A stretch of DNA of 64,000 nucleotides from Epiperipatus broadwayi (GCA_028023455.1 JAQFVV010012398.1:3682682-3746681), one strand, 5' to 3'; counted from the stretch's first letter, positions 47,505 through 59,553 are shown. Notes: generated by a model not told the origin, from the letters alone. Made by a program: numbers and translations.

Positions 47505-48365
47505 AAATGAACAATGGCTCGCCAATGGGTTTATCTACTGTTGCTCAAATATGTAATTTTGTAATTTCTATATACGAAGAAAATATTATGAAAAAGGAAT
47601 GTTATCAAAAACATATTAAACCACTAAACATCACATGATTAAAAAACATCACATGATCAAAAAAAATTACTGTATATTATCAATATGTTGCTGTTTTTGT
47701 ATGCAACAGGTCAAATACAATTAAAATGTTGTTTAAAGAATTAAATAATTTAAATGGCTTAAAATCGATAAAAGCAGATGAAAATTCAATGTCTATTCAG
47801 TTTCTTGATCATAAAATAACTAGAAAGCAATGTAAGCTGGATTACTGTATGACTGTTAAACCAATAGTAAAAAGAGGTTATATTCCATATAAATCAAGAG
47901 TGCCAATGTCACATAAAATGGCAGGTTTAAAATCCTTCTTATTTAGAAATAATAGTCTTTGTAAATATTTATCGGATAAAGGTAAAAATATTGAACTGTA
48001 ATTGAATGAATTGTTAAATGTTAGCTACAATTATAATCATATATATACAATGTTATTAAAATTTTAATACAAAATATAAGAATAAAAATATTAATAATAA
48101 TATTGATTCTTCTGCTAATAAAAAAATATGGATATCAATACCATATATTTCAAGCAATCAAGTAAATTTTATAAGGAAAATCTATAAAGGTATATGTGAC
48201 ATTGCATTTTATGCACCTCCTACATTAAACAAATTAATAAATAATTCTAAAAATAAAACTTAATTTATAAATAAAAATTGCATTATTTATAAATGGATAT
48301 GTAGGTATGGTAGTGGATATATAGGGAATCGAGATGCATGTTGGAAAAAAGAACTAAAGAGCACT
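47505..48365 (+). pseudogene. Penelope-like reverse transcriptase and GIY-YIG endonuclease remnants
   Basis: About 47508: NNGSPMGLSTVAQICNFVIS, the G-x-x-MG-S/L-x-x-S/T-x-x-x-A motif. About 47670: QYVAVFVCNRSNTIKMLFKE sits where R/Q-Y-VDD-x-F is expected, so the catalytic aspartates are lost (VDD to VAV). 47726-48001: SIQFLDHKITRKQ (the I-x-F-L-D block), then RGYIPYKSRVPMSHKMAGLK (compare Y-x-P-x-x-S-x-x-P-x-x-x-K). 48277-48340: IIYKWICRYGSGYIGNRDA, a GIY-YIG endonuclease core preceded by the usual C-x-C/Y-G. Several stops and frameshifts. Confidence 0.75.
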
Positions 48366-48807
48366 TGCTGTTATTAAAAAGGGTTCAGAAAATAAAACAA
48401 AATTGCAAAGTAAATAATAATGTTTTAGCATCTGTTTTTTTACTACCGTAATAAGTCATGTATTTATGGTTTTAACTTCAATTATAATAATATAAAAATA
48501 TTGTAAATTAAAAAAAAAATAACAACAAAAGGAAAATAAAGGAAGCTACGCTAATATACAAATACAAACAAGACTTAATAAGATAGGCAGCAAACATTAA
48601 GATCATGGAATTGTGGGAAGGTTAGCCTTTCAAAATGTTAGTTGACAAAGACTATGAAGAAATGCTCCTAAGTGGATAAAATTTTTAAAGTTATACTTTA
48701 CATATATGTAATATTAGGGTATGAGCACAGACTTTCACATGACCCACCATTCTCCACTCCATCTAATAACACTGATACACTTAAACATATAGATGTTGAA
48801 AAGATAA

Positions 48808-48867
48808 ATAATCACCAATATACGTATTTCATGCTAAACCAGCAATCATCAGTTGGTCCAGATTATC
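48808..48867 (-). ncRNA. Hammerhead-like ribozyme motif, left arm of family C
   Basis: On the minus strand: ACCAA, CTGATGA (48852-48846), stem II TGCT/AGCA closed by a U-U mismatch, GAAA, palindromic stem III ATAC/GTAT, triplet ATA with cleavage between 48819 and 48818, then TTGGT pairing back; outer helix ATAATC/GATTAT. The core is complete; the U-U at the base of stem II is likely to weaken it. Confidence 0.65.
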
Positions 48868-49260
48868 ATTTCTACACATATATACTATAAGTGCTCAGAT
48901 ATATATTAAGATAGACAATCCTCATACTTTAATGGACAGGCTTCAATCTACTCCACACTCCAACTCTTCAACCGTCCTATGTTTTAGTTATTACATTATA
49001 GAGATGTCCGCCCATCCTTGCATATGTATTTAATGGATTATGTCCTGTACATGTGGGGTTCAGATTGACCTGAGGTCAACATGGGTGTGACAAGAATCTC
49101 GGTCTCAGGGTGGCCTTTGAGCATTTCCATCATCAGATTTTCAATTGGATGGATGGTTGAAGAGTTGGAGTGTGGAGTAGATTGAAGCCTGTCCATTAAA
49201 GTATGAGGATTGTCTATCTTAATATATATCTGAGCACTTATAGTATATATGTGTAAAGAT

Positions 49261-49321
49261 GATAATCTGGACCAACTGATGATTGCTGGTTTAGCATGAA
49301 ATACGTATATTGGTGATTATT
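49261..49321 (+). ncRNA. Hammerhead-like ribozyme motif, right arm of family C
   Basis: Mirror of 48808-48867: CTGATGA at 49276-49282, stem II 49284-49296, GAAA from 49298, ATACGTAT stem III, cleavage after 49309, stem I ACCAA/TTGGT and outer ATAATC/GATTAT. Same U-U mismatch at the base of stem II. Confidence 0.65.
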
Positions 49322-49486
49322 TATCTTTTCAACATATATATGTTTAAGTGTATCAGTGTTATTAGATGGAGTGGAGAGTGGTGGGTCATGTAAAAGTCTG
49401 TGCTCATACCCTAATATTACATATATATATATATGAAAAAACAAATACAAGTTAATCACGTAACCTGCTATCACTTGTTATTTATG

Positions 49487-49668
49487 TCCAAAAGATGGCG
49501 CTATACCAAAACCGCCGAACAAGTGTAAGATTTGTTTTACATAAACGAAAAAAGAGTCAGAAATTAACTACCAAATGAAAGAGGTAGTTAATTTCTGACT
49601 CTTTTTTCGTTTATGTAAAACAAATCTTACACTTGTTCGGCGGTTTTGGTATAGCGCCATCTTTTGGA
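49487..49668. repeat. Hairpin with perfect 86-bp arms (short form of family A)
   Basis: Arms 49487-49572 and 49583-49668 are exact reverse complements by eye, around a 10-nt loop AAATGAAAGA. Left arm starts TCCAAAAGATGGCGCTATAC. The same sequence forms the outer 150 bp of each unit at 57624-59553, so this is an internally deleted derivative. Confidence 0.95.
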
Positions 49669-49889
49669 TATATATATATAGACACAGGTATAAATAAGCC
49701 TATGTTTCAGTTATTACTTTACATATATCTAATTACTGTATTTATAAATATTCAATTATAAGATTACGTATATTGATTTGAAGAAATACAGACATTGAAT
49801 TATAATATTATTACATATATATTAGAAGGCTCTTGAACTCAAAATTTCAAGCTCCCTACAGTTATGCCCCCCCCTCTTATACAACCAAT

Positions 49890-50380
49890 ACACATGACTA
49901 CATATTGTGAAAAAGATAAATGATCTCCAATATATTTATATTTTTGAATATTATATATATATATAATAACAAGATGGGGAGTTTAGGTTTAAACCATCAG
50001 AGATCTGAGAAATTGCTGGTTGAACATGGGATGATGGAAAAATATTGGTGAACTGGGGTTATGGTAAATCATCATCAACTCCAATTCAAAAAAATAAATA
50101 TTTCAAATAATAAGGAAATTTACAAACAAGTATAATATTTAAGTAATTTTACATATGAAAGAATAGATATTAAAGTAATGTTAAAGTTAGCTATTCAAGA
50201 TATTAAAGTAAAAGATATTATTATTGAAATATGGGATATTAAAGTAATGTTTAATATCAGAAAATATATAAGAAATTTTATATATTAAAGAGAGCATGAG
50301 ATCTCTGAGAGATCAGCCCAGTTAACTCCTTTAGAGTAACCAAAATCATGATTAACCATACATCAATCAGCATTACAAAT
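49890..50380. repeat. Diverged family C fragment and dispersed repeat
   Basis: At 49905-49945, CACATGACTACATATTGTGAAAAAG-like sequence matches the outer arm of family C. At 49998-50060, CTGAGAAATTGCTGGTTGAACATG then ATATTGGTGAACT parallels its ribozyme region with a lost core. The rest shares blocks with 38040-38290. Confidence 0.5.
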
Positions 50381-50511
50381 AAGATAATCACCTATTACAT
50401 GAATGATTAACAATAATAACTAATAGAAATGAAAAAATAATATTTATTAAATATAGAAAATTTAATCTTCAAGCTCTTCCTTTAACAAAAACCTCCCAAC
50501 AAAGACGTATT

Positions 50512-50886
50512 GCTTAGCCTCAAGAATTGTCAATTAGTAGTAATTGAGAATTTATTGGTAACAATAACGGTTAAAGTTTTTCACTTTAGTTAAAGGATAT
50601 TATCTCCTCATTTCTATTAATTATTATAGCAACGATTTGTAGAAACATATATAACTCTCTGGAAAAGTTAAAAATATTATTTGCAGAATGTCAAGAAAGA
50701 TACTATTCTGTCATATTCTCACATCTATAAAAATAGCTAAAAGAGGACCCTTTTATTTCACCAAAAGACCAATAATATTATAGGTTTATGACTAAAACTT
50801 GTTTAGCCTCAAGAATTGTCAATTAATAGTAATTGAGAATTTTTTAGGAACAACAAAGGTTAAAGTTTCTCTGTTTAATGGATATT
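50512..50886. repeat. Direct repeat pair of about 90 bp
   Basis: TTAGCCTCAAGAATTGTCAA and the following roughly 85 bases occur at 50513 and again at 50803, 290 bp apart, with a few changes. Confidence 0.85.
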
Positions 50887-50895
50887 TCTCATTTC

Positions 50896-50897
<2 letters not shown>

Positions 50898-50957
<60 letters not shown>
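50898..50957. repeat. TA dinucleotide microsatellite
   Basis: About 29 TA units without interruption. Confidence 0.98.
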
Positions 50958-50958
<1 letters not shown>

Positions 50959-51099
50959 AATACTTTTGTGAGGAGTATTATTTTTAGATCATCATTTCTT
51001 GAGATTCAGTTGAAATATTACCAAATTGATTGCATATTAACTGCCAACCCATCATTTGAAAGATTTTCCATAATTTGAAAGAAACAAAGTATTTGAGAG

Positions 51100-53560
51100 A
51101 GAAAAAAATTCTTTGAGATTTTATATATATTATTTCCACATAAAATTTGTTTATTTTCAGAAAATTTATGATATTTTTTAAAATAATGCTAACAAATTAA
51201 AAACTGGTGCATTTTTAACAGTGTTGTCAATTTTAATTCTCAAGTGTTGTGAAGTTAACCAGATCAGGCATCAATAGTGTGGAATGATCATGTTTTTACT
51301 TTTTATGAACTGAAACTTGACAGAGCTTTTCCAGAAATGATTTTGTTTAATGAAAACTCAAGAATGCATGATTAAGTATAAAAATGTTGTGTCAATAGTG
51401 TTAGTATTCTAATATATGCTGCCACAAAAACGGACATAAACAGATGAATTGTAAGAAGATTTTGACATTGAGAATATCATTTGTATTGAAAATTTATTTT
51501 GACTTTCAGTTAAATTAACCATCTGCCTCATGAAAAGATAAATGTTTAATAGTAGCCAACATTTAATTATGAGAATAATCATTTTGCAATGAAAGATTAA
51601 TTTGCAAATAAATTTTTATGGTCTAATTTTGCTAATTTTAACTTTGTTAAAAAGTTTTACAAATAAGAGATATTTTCAAAATCATACTGCCAATTGATTT
51701 TTCAAAGACAGTTCTTTTCATTCTACCCTAGACACATTCATAGTGAAATTTAGTAATCAATGTGATATTTTCCCAGTAAAATAAACTGTCTAACTCCATG
51801 CTTGTTGCCTTGATGCCATTTTGATTATTGTTTATGACTTTAGAATTTTAATTTTGGCAATTTTTTTTAAATTTATTTTGATTTCAGTCATGATAAATGT
51901 TACTTGAAACATACATTTATAATTTAAAAATTAGAAAATATGAAAACATTTGTTAGGATTGGGATTGGCCAATAGAGAATATTCTAGATGATATGTAAAT
52001 CATATGACATTTTTTGAATTATTGTAACATCTTGACAAGGTTCAATTTTATTTTTTGCGTCTTTTTTTTTCCAGATCTGATGAGATTGTCACATTCATAA
52101 TAATTAGTTCAAAGAACTCTGGATAACATGAATCTATGAATAACAATTAATATTACATAACAGTAATGACATTTTTCCAATTAATATCTCCATATATATG
52201 TTAGATTAAATATCTTCATGGATTTATTATGATATACACAAAGTAAATTATGGGGCTATTTTCATATAACAACTAGAGATATATTTAGCAGTATTGATGC
52301 TAGGAACCCATTAACTATTATTAACAACTGCAAAAACTACATCTTTACCCTAATATTTAGTAATAGCTATTTTGTTTTGAGTTTAATTAAAAACAAAAGA
52401 TTATATATATTATAAATAGATAAAATGTTGATATCTTAAATAGATAAAGTGTTTTAACACAGAAACTATATGAAGACAGATTTTGTATATACATATAATT
52501 TATAAAATATTTCAGTTTAAACAAGAATAATTAATAAAAATACAATAGATAAATGAAAATTCAAATTATCACTTTTCTTACTATACTGATAAAATTTCAA
52601 TCTTTTTCTGATTGTACTTTAATTTTTAAAAATCATTTGTAAAAAAATGTTAAAAGATTTTTAAAGATTTTTTTTTTGTTCAAAAGATATTGTAATAATA
52701 GTTTAAAAAAGCACATAAATAAATTTCTTTGATTTTTAAATTACATTCTTCAATGTAATTAAATCAATTTTCAAAAGAAATGAAAACAGATTTGCGAAGT
52801 ATATACAGAACTTTTAAATATACATAATTACAATGTTATTAAAATTATAGTTTTGTCACATTTCTTGCATGGATGTGATAATAATTGAAATGCAAAATAT
52901 ATAATATCTAAGTGACAATATAGATTTTTTTTTACTAATTTCTATAATTTGCTTTATTATTAAAGTTAATCGGTTGATGATGATATTATGAATCCATTGT
53001 TTAAACCATGTGCTTTTTCTAAACTAAAATTTTGTTTTCTAAAAATAGATTTAGGTATAACAGAAATAACTACAAAAAATTTTTTTTAATATAAATCAAA
53101 AACTCAGCAATGATTATTAATACAAATTTAAGTACATATTTTTAAAAAATAAAATTTTAAAAATTATTTATATACACACATACATATATTAAACCCACAT
53201 TTATTCATTATATCATCTATTCATTGTAGGTAAATTGAAATACATGTATTAGGGGAATCTGTTCACAGTCCAAGGTCTAAACCAAACTTAAAAATAATTA
53301 ATTCAAAAATAAAAATATACATATAGAATTAATTGTTGATCATAGAATTATATTTTAAAGAAGATTAGGATTTAATTTTTATAAACATATATTTAAAGTG
53401 TAAACTTACATATTTTAATAAAAAATCACAGATGATTGATTTTAGATCTATTTTTTTGTATGGAAATAGCAGCAATACTATCAGTGCTAATTATTTCATC
53501 CTTACCAATCCAGTTTATTTTCTAAATCTGATGAACCAAACTTTTCTAGAAATAATCTTC
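51100..53560. other. AT-rich sequence without recognised genes
   Basis: No long frame, repeat array or RNA gene seen. Confidence 0.4.
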
Positions 53561-53578
53561 TTTGCAGAAACAGTACTT

Positions 53579-53670
53579 TTTTTTCATATGTCAAACTGTT
53601 AGCCAGAAGCGAATCCGGGCCAACTGCTTGTAAGGCAGCTGTGCTAACAACTCGGCCACCAACGCTTGAC
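53579..53670 (-). mobile_element. Short tRNA-derived SINE with 14-bp target duplication
   Basis: CAGAAACAGTACTT is present at 53565-53578 and 53671-53684. Between them, read on the minus strand, is a tRNA-like head with an A-box-like TGGCCGAGTTGTTAG, an anticodon-arm-like CTGCCTTACAAGCAG and a diverged B-box region (GGCCCGGATTCGC), then a short tail ending in a run of A. Length about 92 bp. The anticodon arm resembles tRNA-Val(UAC), but the 3' half does not fold as a good tRNA, so this is a SINE and not a tRNA gene. Confidence 0.75.
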
Positions 53671-54177
53671 CAGAAACAGTACTTGTACTCTTAGAAGTCT
53701 TCGCAAAAAAATTTTCAAACAATTACTTAACTTTTTTGCCAAATGATTACTTCATTCATGCTCTCACCTGCTATTTGTTTTTTTTTATTATTAATCCATA
53801 GAGAAAAAGAGTTTCCATTAATTCCATAATATTACGATGAAAAATATATAAGCTGGAAATCCTTATTGCTATCTGTACATTTTTAAATTCATCTTTATTT
53901 TTTAAAATGATGCAGGTCATTGGATAGATACAAATTCAGAATTAATCATTTTACTGCTTTCTGTTTTAGAAATGATCCATTTTTTTACTTCAATATTGAT
54001 CAGTTTTTTGATCATGTTTTTTTGGCTCATGATTAAAATTAATAGTTATGTATGTGAAATGTTCATGAACAACATTGACATTCACCAATTACATAGCAAT
54101 CTAAAATGTTATTAGAAATGAATATGTAACATCAAAAGAAATCTTAACAAAAATTTATTAATTCTATATATTGTGCC

Positions 54178-54312
54178 GGTCAAAACATGTTTATCCATCT
54201 AACATGAGCTGGAACTCACAAAATGTACTTCAAACCCAGTCAAGCCTAAGATTTAGGTCAGGAACCAGCCTGGATTCGAACCCACTCTCTAAGCTCCAGA
54301 TCTAACAACTAA
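54178..54312 (-). mobile_element. tRNA-derived SINE fragment
   Basis: GGATTCGAACCC at 54272-54283 is the reverse complement of a perfect pol III B box (GGGTTCGAATCC). Upstream of it on the minus strand is GTTGTTAGATCTGGAGCTTAG, which fits an A-box-to-anticodon segment. Target duplication not identified. Confidence 0.55.
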
Positions 54313-55204
54313 TGAATAACATAATAGTAATGGCACATGAGAATTAATTTTAATGCGGCCGACTAGCAAAGCTGAGCAAAACAATGAGACATCTATTAAC
54401 TATGACTATATTAAAATAATAGATAAGCATGGCTGTAATATGTGGAAGTGGAGGAAAAGGAATTCGAACTACTCAAATAAGTTAGACAATAAAATATAGT
54501 TTAATATATTGACAAATTATTATACATTTATAAATTAATTATATTAGAATGTGCGTGAATGAGCAAGTGGTAGATAACTACATAGTGTCATTCAGAACAC
54601 TATTATTTCTCATATGCTCTTTATTAGCTAAATAATATATTACAAATAAACACACATCTTTGGTGGGTCCAATATTAAGATGCCATTGAATATTAGAAAG
54701 AATTACACAATACTGCCATTAACGCTTTCATTTATGGTTCTGAAACATGGTGACTAACATATATTCTTCTAGGAGCGTTCCGAAATTATTATACATATGA
54801 TATAAACTATTTTCACACCATTGAGGTCGTGAAAATAAACAAAATACCTTTGAAAACATTTGATTATATTTGAATCTATGACAAAATATTTAATGAAAAA
54901 TTATTTAACAATAGCAAGACGAACGCTTTATTTTCCCCCAAGGCATATATTCTTAAATAGATATATAAATTACGACGGTGAGATTGTATGATAAGATTGA
55001 AATAACATTAATAATTAATCTAGCTATCAATATTTGGCATTGATATATATTTTGGAGCAGAGTCCATTTTTAATACTAGAGCATTAAAACTGGGTCATGA
55101 AGCAAAAGAAATAATAAATATGAAGAAGTTTGTGGTGTCGACATAATAGCCTAAAAATAACTAAGAGGAAAAGATTGTGCTTCTGGATGATTATGAAGTG
55201 AATG

Positions 55205-55300
55205 GGCATAGCATGTGCCAAACTTAGGGATCACCACCAGGGGCCTTTGATATGCATAGCGTGTGCCAAACTTATGGGATCATTGCCAGAGGCATTTCAT
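55205..55300. repeat. Two-copy tandem repeat of about 50 bp
   Basis: GCATAGCATGTGCCAAACTT at 55204 and GCATAGCGTGTGCCAAACTT at 55255, each followed by GGGATCA-x-x-G/C-CCAGRGGC. Confidence 0.8.
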
Positions 55301-55309
55301 ATGGAATAA

Positions 55310-56330
55310 ATGTGGTTCCAGATAGCTCAAATATCTATGAAATGAGGTATGAGAAGAAATCTATGGGTTAAAACTTGTCACAACCCCCAGATTAAGAAGC
55401 ATATATATATAAACACAAAGATCGGCCAAATGTCAGAAACGTAGTAATGATACATATCGCTAATAACATTGAATAAATTTTACTGCTTTAAAATAAATGA
55501 CCCTTGTTTGAATACTACAATTTAGACAAATAACACACTATGCAGTTATAATATATACATATATATCATTTTAAGGTTTGCTATTATTGAGATATAGATC
55601 TTTAAACAGAGTGTGTTACTGGATATTTGTAATTGTATAATGGTTTGTATATTTATATATATATATAAATTTAGATTTCATTTACTAAAATATACTTGAA
55701 GATTTTATTTAGCAAAAGAAACATTAAGATTTAGATTTCAAATTAATAAAATATAAGTTAAGATTTGATTAAGTAAAAGAGACATTAAGATTCACCCCCT
55801 TCCCTTTTCTACTATTTAAAAGAAATCAGTCTCACCTTCATTGATTTTATAATAACTGGAATATTTAAATACTGTATTTGATATTTTAAGCATAGACTAT
55901 TTTAAGAGTATAGAAAAAAAACAACTAGCAGTTATGTAAAAAACAAATAATTGGTCACCTTTTTAGAAACGAATAAAGACTATTTTATAAGATTTCAAAG
56001 CGTTAATTAGCCAAAGTTCTGGATTCTCCCCAGGTAGAAAATCCAGAGTTGAAGAAATATATTTTTATAATAAACCAACATAAAATGTTGATTTGAAAAA
56101 AAATAAAACTGGCGAACATATTAATTTATAATGCATTATATATATATATTTGAAGGGGACGTTAATAACCTTTTCATGAAGGTTTAGAAAAAAATGACAG
56201 AAAAGATTTTTAGAAATTAAGCTTGCCAGGTTGTGAAATTGGCACATTAAAATTAAAAGCACACATAAAATCAAGTAATTGGTTGTTTGGATAAAAGAAA
56301 ATGTAAAAAGGGAAAGTTTTTTTAGAAGGG
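55310..56330. other. AT-rich sequence without recognised genes
   Basis: Nothing clear. A TCTGGATT...AATCCAGA-like pair at about 56011-56050 is a small hairpin. Confidence 0.4.
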
Positions 56331-56339
56331 AGTCAAGTA

Positions 56340-56590
56340 AGTGTGGTGTATGTTTTGTGTTTTTAATTTAATTGATTTTAATGTATTTTATTTATTTTTA
56401 AATTTTATGGGGTTTATATGTTTTATATTGTTTTTGATTATTTTTGTTTTTTTGTTTTTATTATGTGAAATTTGTTTATAATGTAATGTTTTTTCTAGAT
56501 CCTTGAAAATGACTATAGAGTAAAGATAGTCAAAACGTTGGAAATAAGTGGATATATATATATCAAATAAAGTTTTTGAAAAGAAAAGAA
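56340..56590 (+). repeat. Penelope-like 3'-end relic with ribozyme-derived hairpin
   Basis: A long T-rich stretch precedes CCTTGAAAATGACTATAGAG, then AAAGATAGTCAAAACGTTGG and an ATATATA-AATAAA end. The GACTAT...ATAGTC stem followed by (G/A)AAACGTT is the recurring 3'-end signature of Penelope-type elements, probably a degraded hammerhead. The 47-48 kb element has the related GACTA...TAGTCGAAAG. Confidence 0.5.
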
Positions 56591-56599
56591 GTGGTTTTA

Positions 56600-57610
56600 A
56601 TTATAGAATTATATGGAAATAAATGACTGCACCAAAATTAAAGAATGTTAGAGCATATGAGATAGAATTAAATTTAAAGAAATCATTTGAGAGCAATTTA
56701 CATATTATATATAGAAATTAACTAAGAGCAAATTACATATTAACAAAAACAAAGTTAAATAATATATTAAAAAAATCTTGATAGATGAGTTAGGTTAGAT
56801 TTAGTTTGCGGTGACAGCTTGAAAAGTTACCTGGCAATTTTAAGAGTCCGATTTAAAATATTGCACATGCACGACAACTGAAATGAAAGTTTTTAAGTAA
56901 CTGCAAGCTTCTAGTAGCATTAAAGTTCTTAGGTCAGGCTTTTACTTCCTCTTGAGTAGCAGAATGAGATGGCCACTGAAGATGATGACCATAGGGCCCA
57001 GAAGCATGGTGGATTTATTACTACATCATTTTAGGTTTCAAGCAATGTGTAATAGGTTTACAATCAGTTCTCTCAATAGTAATTAATCTCCTCTGTGACT
57101 CAAAATTCAGTCATTTTATACTTTTTCTTTATCGGTTGTTTTTGAAGATGCAACAGTAAGATAACGTCCAAAAATAAATTCAAATCTATTTCCAAATCTA
57201 TTTCCAGATTAGAAATAGATTTGACAACATGTTTTTAACAAAAATGTCTCTAATCTTGATCCCAATTTAAGTAAAACTTTAATTAACAAATACCTACCCC
57301 AGATTTAAACAATAGTGCTTCCAACCCTTAATTATTTTTAGACAATTAGCATCTTCCATATTGGATTTTATAAAAATATACAGTTTAATAGAAAAAGTAC
57401 TTTAAAAAGAAAAAGTTTAAAAAAAATGATGTATAATAAAATATTTAAAATCAATATTGTTAGTGAGTTTTTGCTCCTAAATATATTTGAATCACACCTA
57501 TAATACTTTAATAAAAAAGAACTAATAATTAATAATAGAATTAATAATCATAAAATTAATAATAAAATGTTATTGAAAGTTAAAATTGATAAATTTAGGT
57601 GCACATTTCA
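56600..57610. other. AT-rich sequence without recognised genes
   Basis: A small hairpin CAAATCTATTTC/GAAATAGATTTG lies at about 57181-57219. Nothing else recognised. Confidence 0.4.
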
Positions 57611-57623
57611 AATATATATATAT

Positions 57624-59549
57624 ATGAAAAAACAAATACAAGTTAATCACGTAACCTGCTATCACTTGTTATTTATGTCCAAAAGATGGCGCTATACCAA
57701 AACCGCTGAACAAGTGTAAGATTTGTTTTACATAAACGAAAAAAGAGTCAGAAATTAACTACCTCTTTCATTTGCTCACTCCCAGATCAGCTGATTTCAA
57801 GCTGGTTTGCTATCCTCAGTGGGAGATAGAGTATAGAAACTAGATCTAAAACACTGACTCTCAAGTGTTTATGCAAAACGTTTCTATCAGATTGCAAGCG
57901 TGAATTTTTCAGACCGGTAAAGTCTTCAAACCCAGTCTAGCAAGCTAGATATTTATATGGGTCTGATCTCAGTTCAGAATCACCATATAATCAAAGTCTC
58001 TGCAATATATATCATTGCAAGAAAACTCTAAAGGTACATTTATGAAAAAACAAATACAAGTTAATCACGTAACCTGCTATCACTTGTTATTTATGTCCAA
58101 AAGATGGCGCTATACCAAAACTGCCGAACAAGTGTAAGATTTGTTTTACATAAACGAAAAAAGAGTCAGAAATTAACTACCTCTTTCATTTGCTCACTCC
58201 CAGATCAGCTGATTTCAAGCTGGTTTGCTATCCTCAGTGGGAGATAGAGTATAGAAACTAGATCTAAAACACTGACTCTCAAGTGTTTATGCAAAACGTT
58301 TCTATCAAATTGCAAGCATGAATTTTTCAGACCGGTAAAGTCTTCAAACCCAGCCTAGCAAGCTAGATATTTATATGGGTCTGATCTCAGTTCAGAATCA
58401 CCATATAATCAAAGTCTCTGCAATATATATAAACCCATGTAAATATCTAGCTTGCTAGGCTGGGTTTGAAGACTTTACCGGTCTGAAAAATTCACGCTTG
58501 CAATCTGATAGAAACGTTTTGCATAAACACTTGAGAGTCAGTGTTTTAGATCTAGTTTCTATACTCTATCTCCCACTGAGGATAGCAAACCAGCTTGAAA
58601 TCAGCTGATCTGGGAGTGAGCAAATGAAAGAGGTAGTTAATTTCTGACTCTTTTTTCGTTTATGTAAAACAAATCTTACACTTGTTCGGCGGTTTTGGTA
58701 TAGCGCCATCTTTTGGACATAAATAACAAGTGATAGCAGGTTACGTGATTAACTTGTATTTGTTTTTTCATAAATGTACCTTTAGAGTTTTCTTGCAATG
58801 ATATATATTGCAGAGACTTTGATTATATGGTGATTCTGAACTGAGATCAGACCCATATAAATATCTAGCTTGCTAGGCTGGGTTTGAAGACTTTACGGTC
58901 TGAAAAATTCACGCTTGCAATCTGATAGAAACGTTTTGCATAAACACTTGAGAGTCAGTGTTTTAGATCTAGTTTCTATACTCTATCTCCCACTGAGGAT
59001 AGCAAACCAGCTTGAAATCAGCTGATCTGGGAGTGAGCAAATGAAAGAGGTAGTTAATTTCTGACTCTTTTTTCGTTTATGTAAAACAAATCTTACACTT
59101 GTTCGGCGGTTTTGGTATAGCGCCATCTTTTGGACATAAATAACAAGTGATAGCAGGTTACGTGATTAACTTGTATTTGTTTTTTCATAAATGTACCTTT
59201 AGAGTTTTCTTGCAATGATATATATTGCAGAGACTTTGATTATATGGTGATTCTGAACTGAGATCAGACCCATATAAATATCTAGCTTGCTAGGCTGGGT
59301 TTGAAGACTTTACCGGTCTGAAAAATTCACGCTTGCAATCTGATAGAAACGTTTTGCATAAACACTTGAGAGTCAGTGTTTTAGATCTAGTTTCTATACT
59401 CTATCTCCCACTGAGGATAGCAAACCAGCTTGAAATCAGCTGATCTGGGAGTGAGCAAATGAAAGAGGTAGTTAATTTCTGACTCTTCTTTCGTTTATGT
59501 AAAACAAATCTTACACTTGTTCGGCGGTTTTGGTATAGCGCCATCTTTT

Positions 59550-59553
<4 letters not shown>
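57624..59553. repeat. Family A array: two forward and three inverted 418-bp units forming a 1.9-kb palindrome
   Basis: Forward units start ATGAAAAAACAAATACAAG at 57624 and 58042 (step 418). Orientation flips near 58430. Inverted units end TTTGTTTTTTCAT at 58771 and 59188 (step 417), and a third, truncated one ends in TCTTTTGGACAT at 59553. Units are nearly identical, differing at a few positions (for example CCGCTG/CCGCCG). There is no ORF. The inner part shares ATATGGGTCTGA-x-CTCAGTTCAG with family B at 61.5 kb. Confidence 0.95.

Larger units (their letters stand above)
48708..49425. repeat. Palindromic ribozyme repeat (family C), full copy
   Basis: Left arm starts GGGTATGAGCACAGACTTTC near 48717; right arm ends GAAAGTCTGTGCTCATACCC near 49410. 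Arms of about 250 bp enclose a unique 180-bp centre. Each arm holds one hammerhead-like motif pointing inward-to-outward. The inserted block 48708-49714 (this repeat plus the hairpin at 49487) is bounded by TACTTTACATATAT at 48694-48707 and 49715-49728. Confidence 0.85.
47010..49770 (+). mobile_element. Penelope-like element with inverted flanking copy, interrupted at 48708-49714
   Basis: The right-hand part (about 47450-48707, resuming at 49715) is a plus-strand Penelope-like element with RT and GIY-YIG remnants. The left arm (47399-47010) is a minus-strand copy of its 3' portion, giving inverted ends of roughly 350 bp. Arms match as GAAAGGCTAACCTTCCCACA (47130) against TGTGGGAAGGTTAGCCTTTC (48612), and outward to AATATTTATAAATACAGTAA against TTACTGTATTTATAAATATT at 49735, beyond the insertion. 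Head-to-head partial copies are a known habit of Penelope elements. All frames are broken. Confidence 0.75.

Noticed and set aside
49238-49474. Minus-strand open frame nearly identical to one at 48672-48890
   Set aside because: Identity comes from the two arms of the family C palindrome; no coding evidence.
50878-51078. Open frame with alternating Tyr-Ile
   Set aside because: Translation of the TA microsatellite.
57780-57870. Possible hammerhead in family A units (TCCTCA...AGAAACTAG frame)
   Set aside because: The CTGATGA core is replaced by GTGGGAG and stem I does not pair; at most a descendant of a ribozyme.
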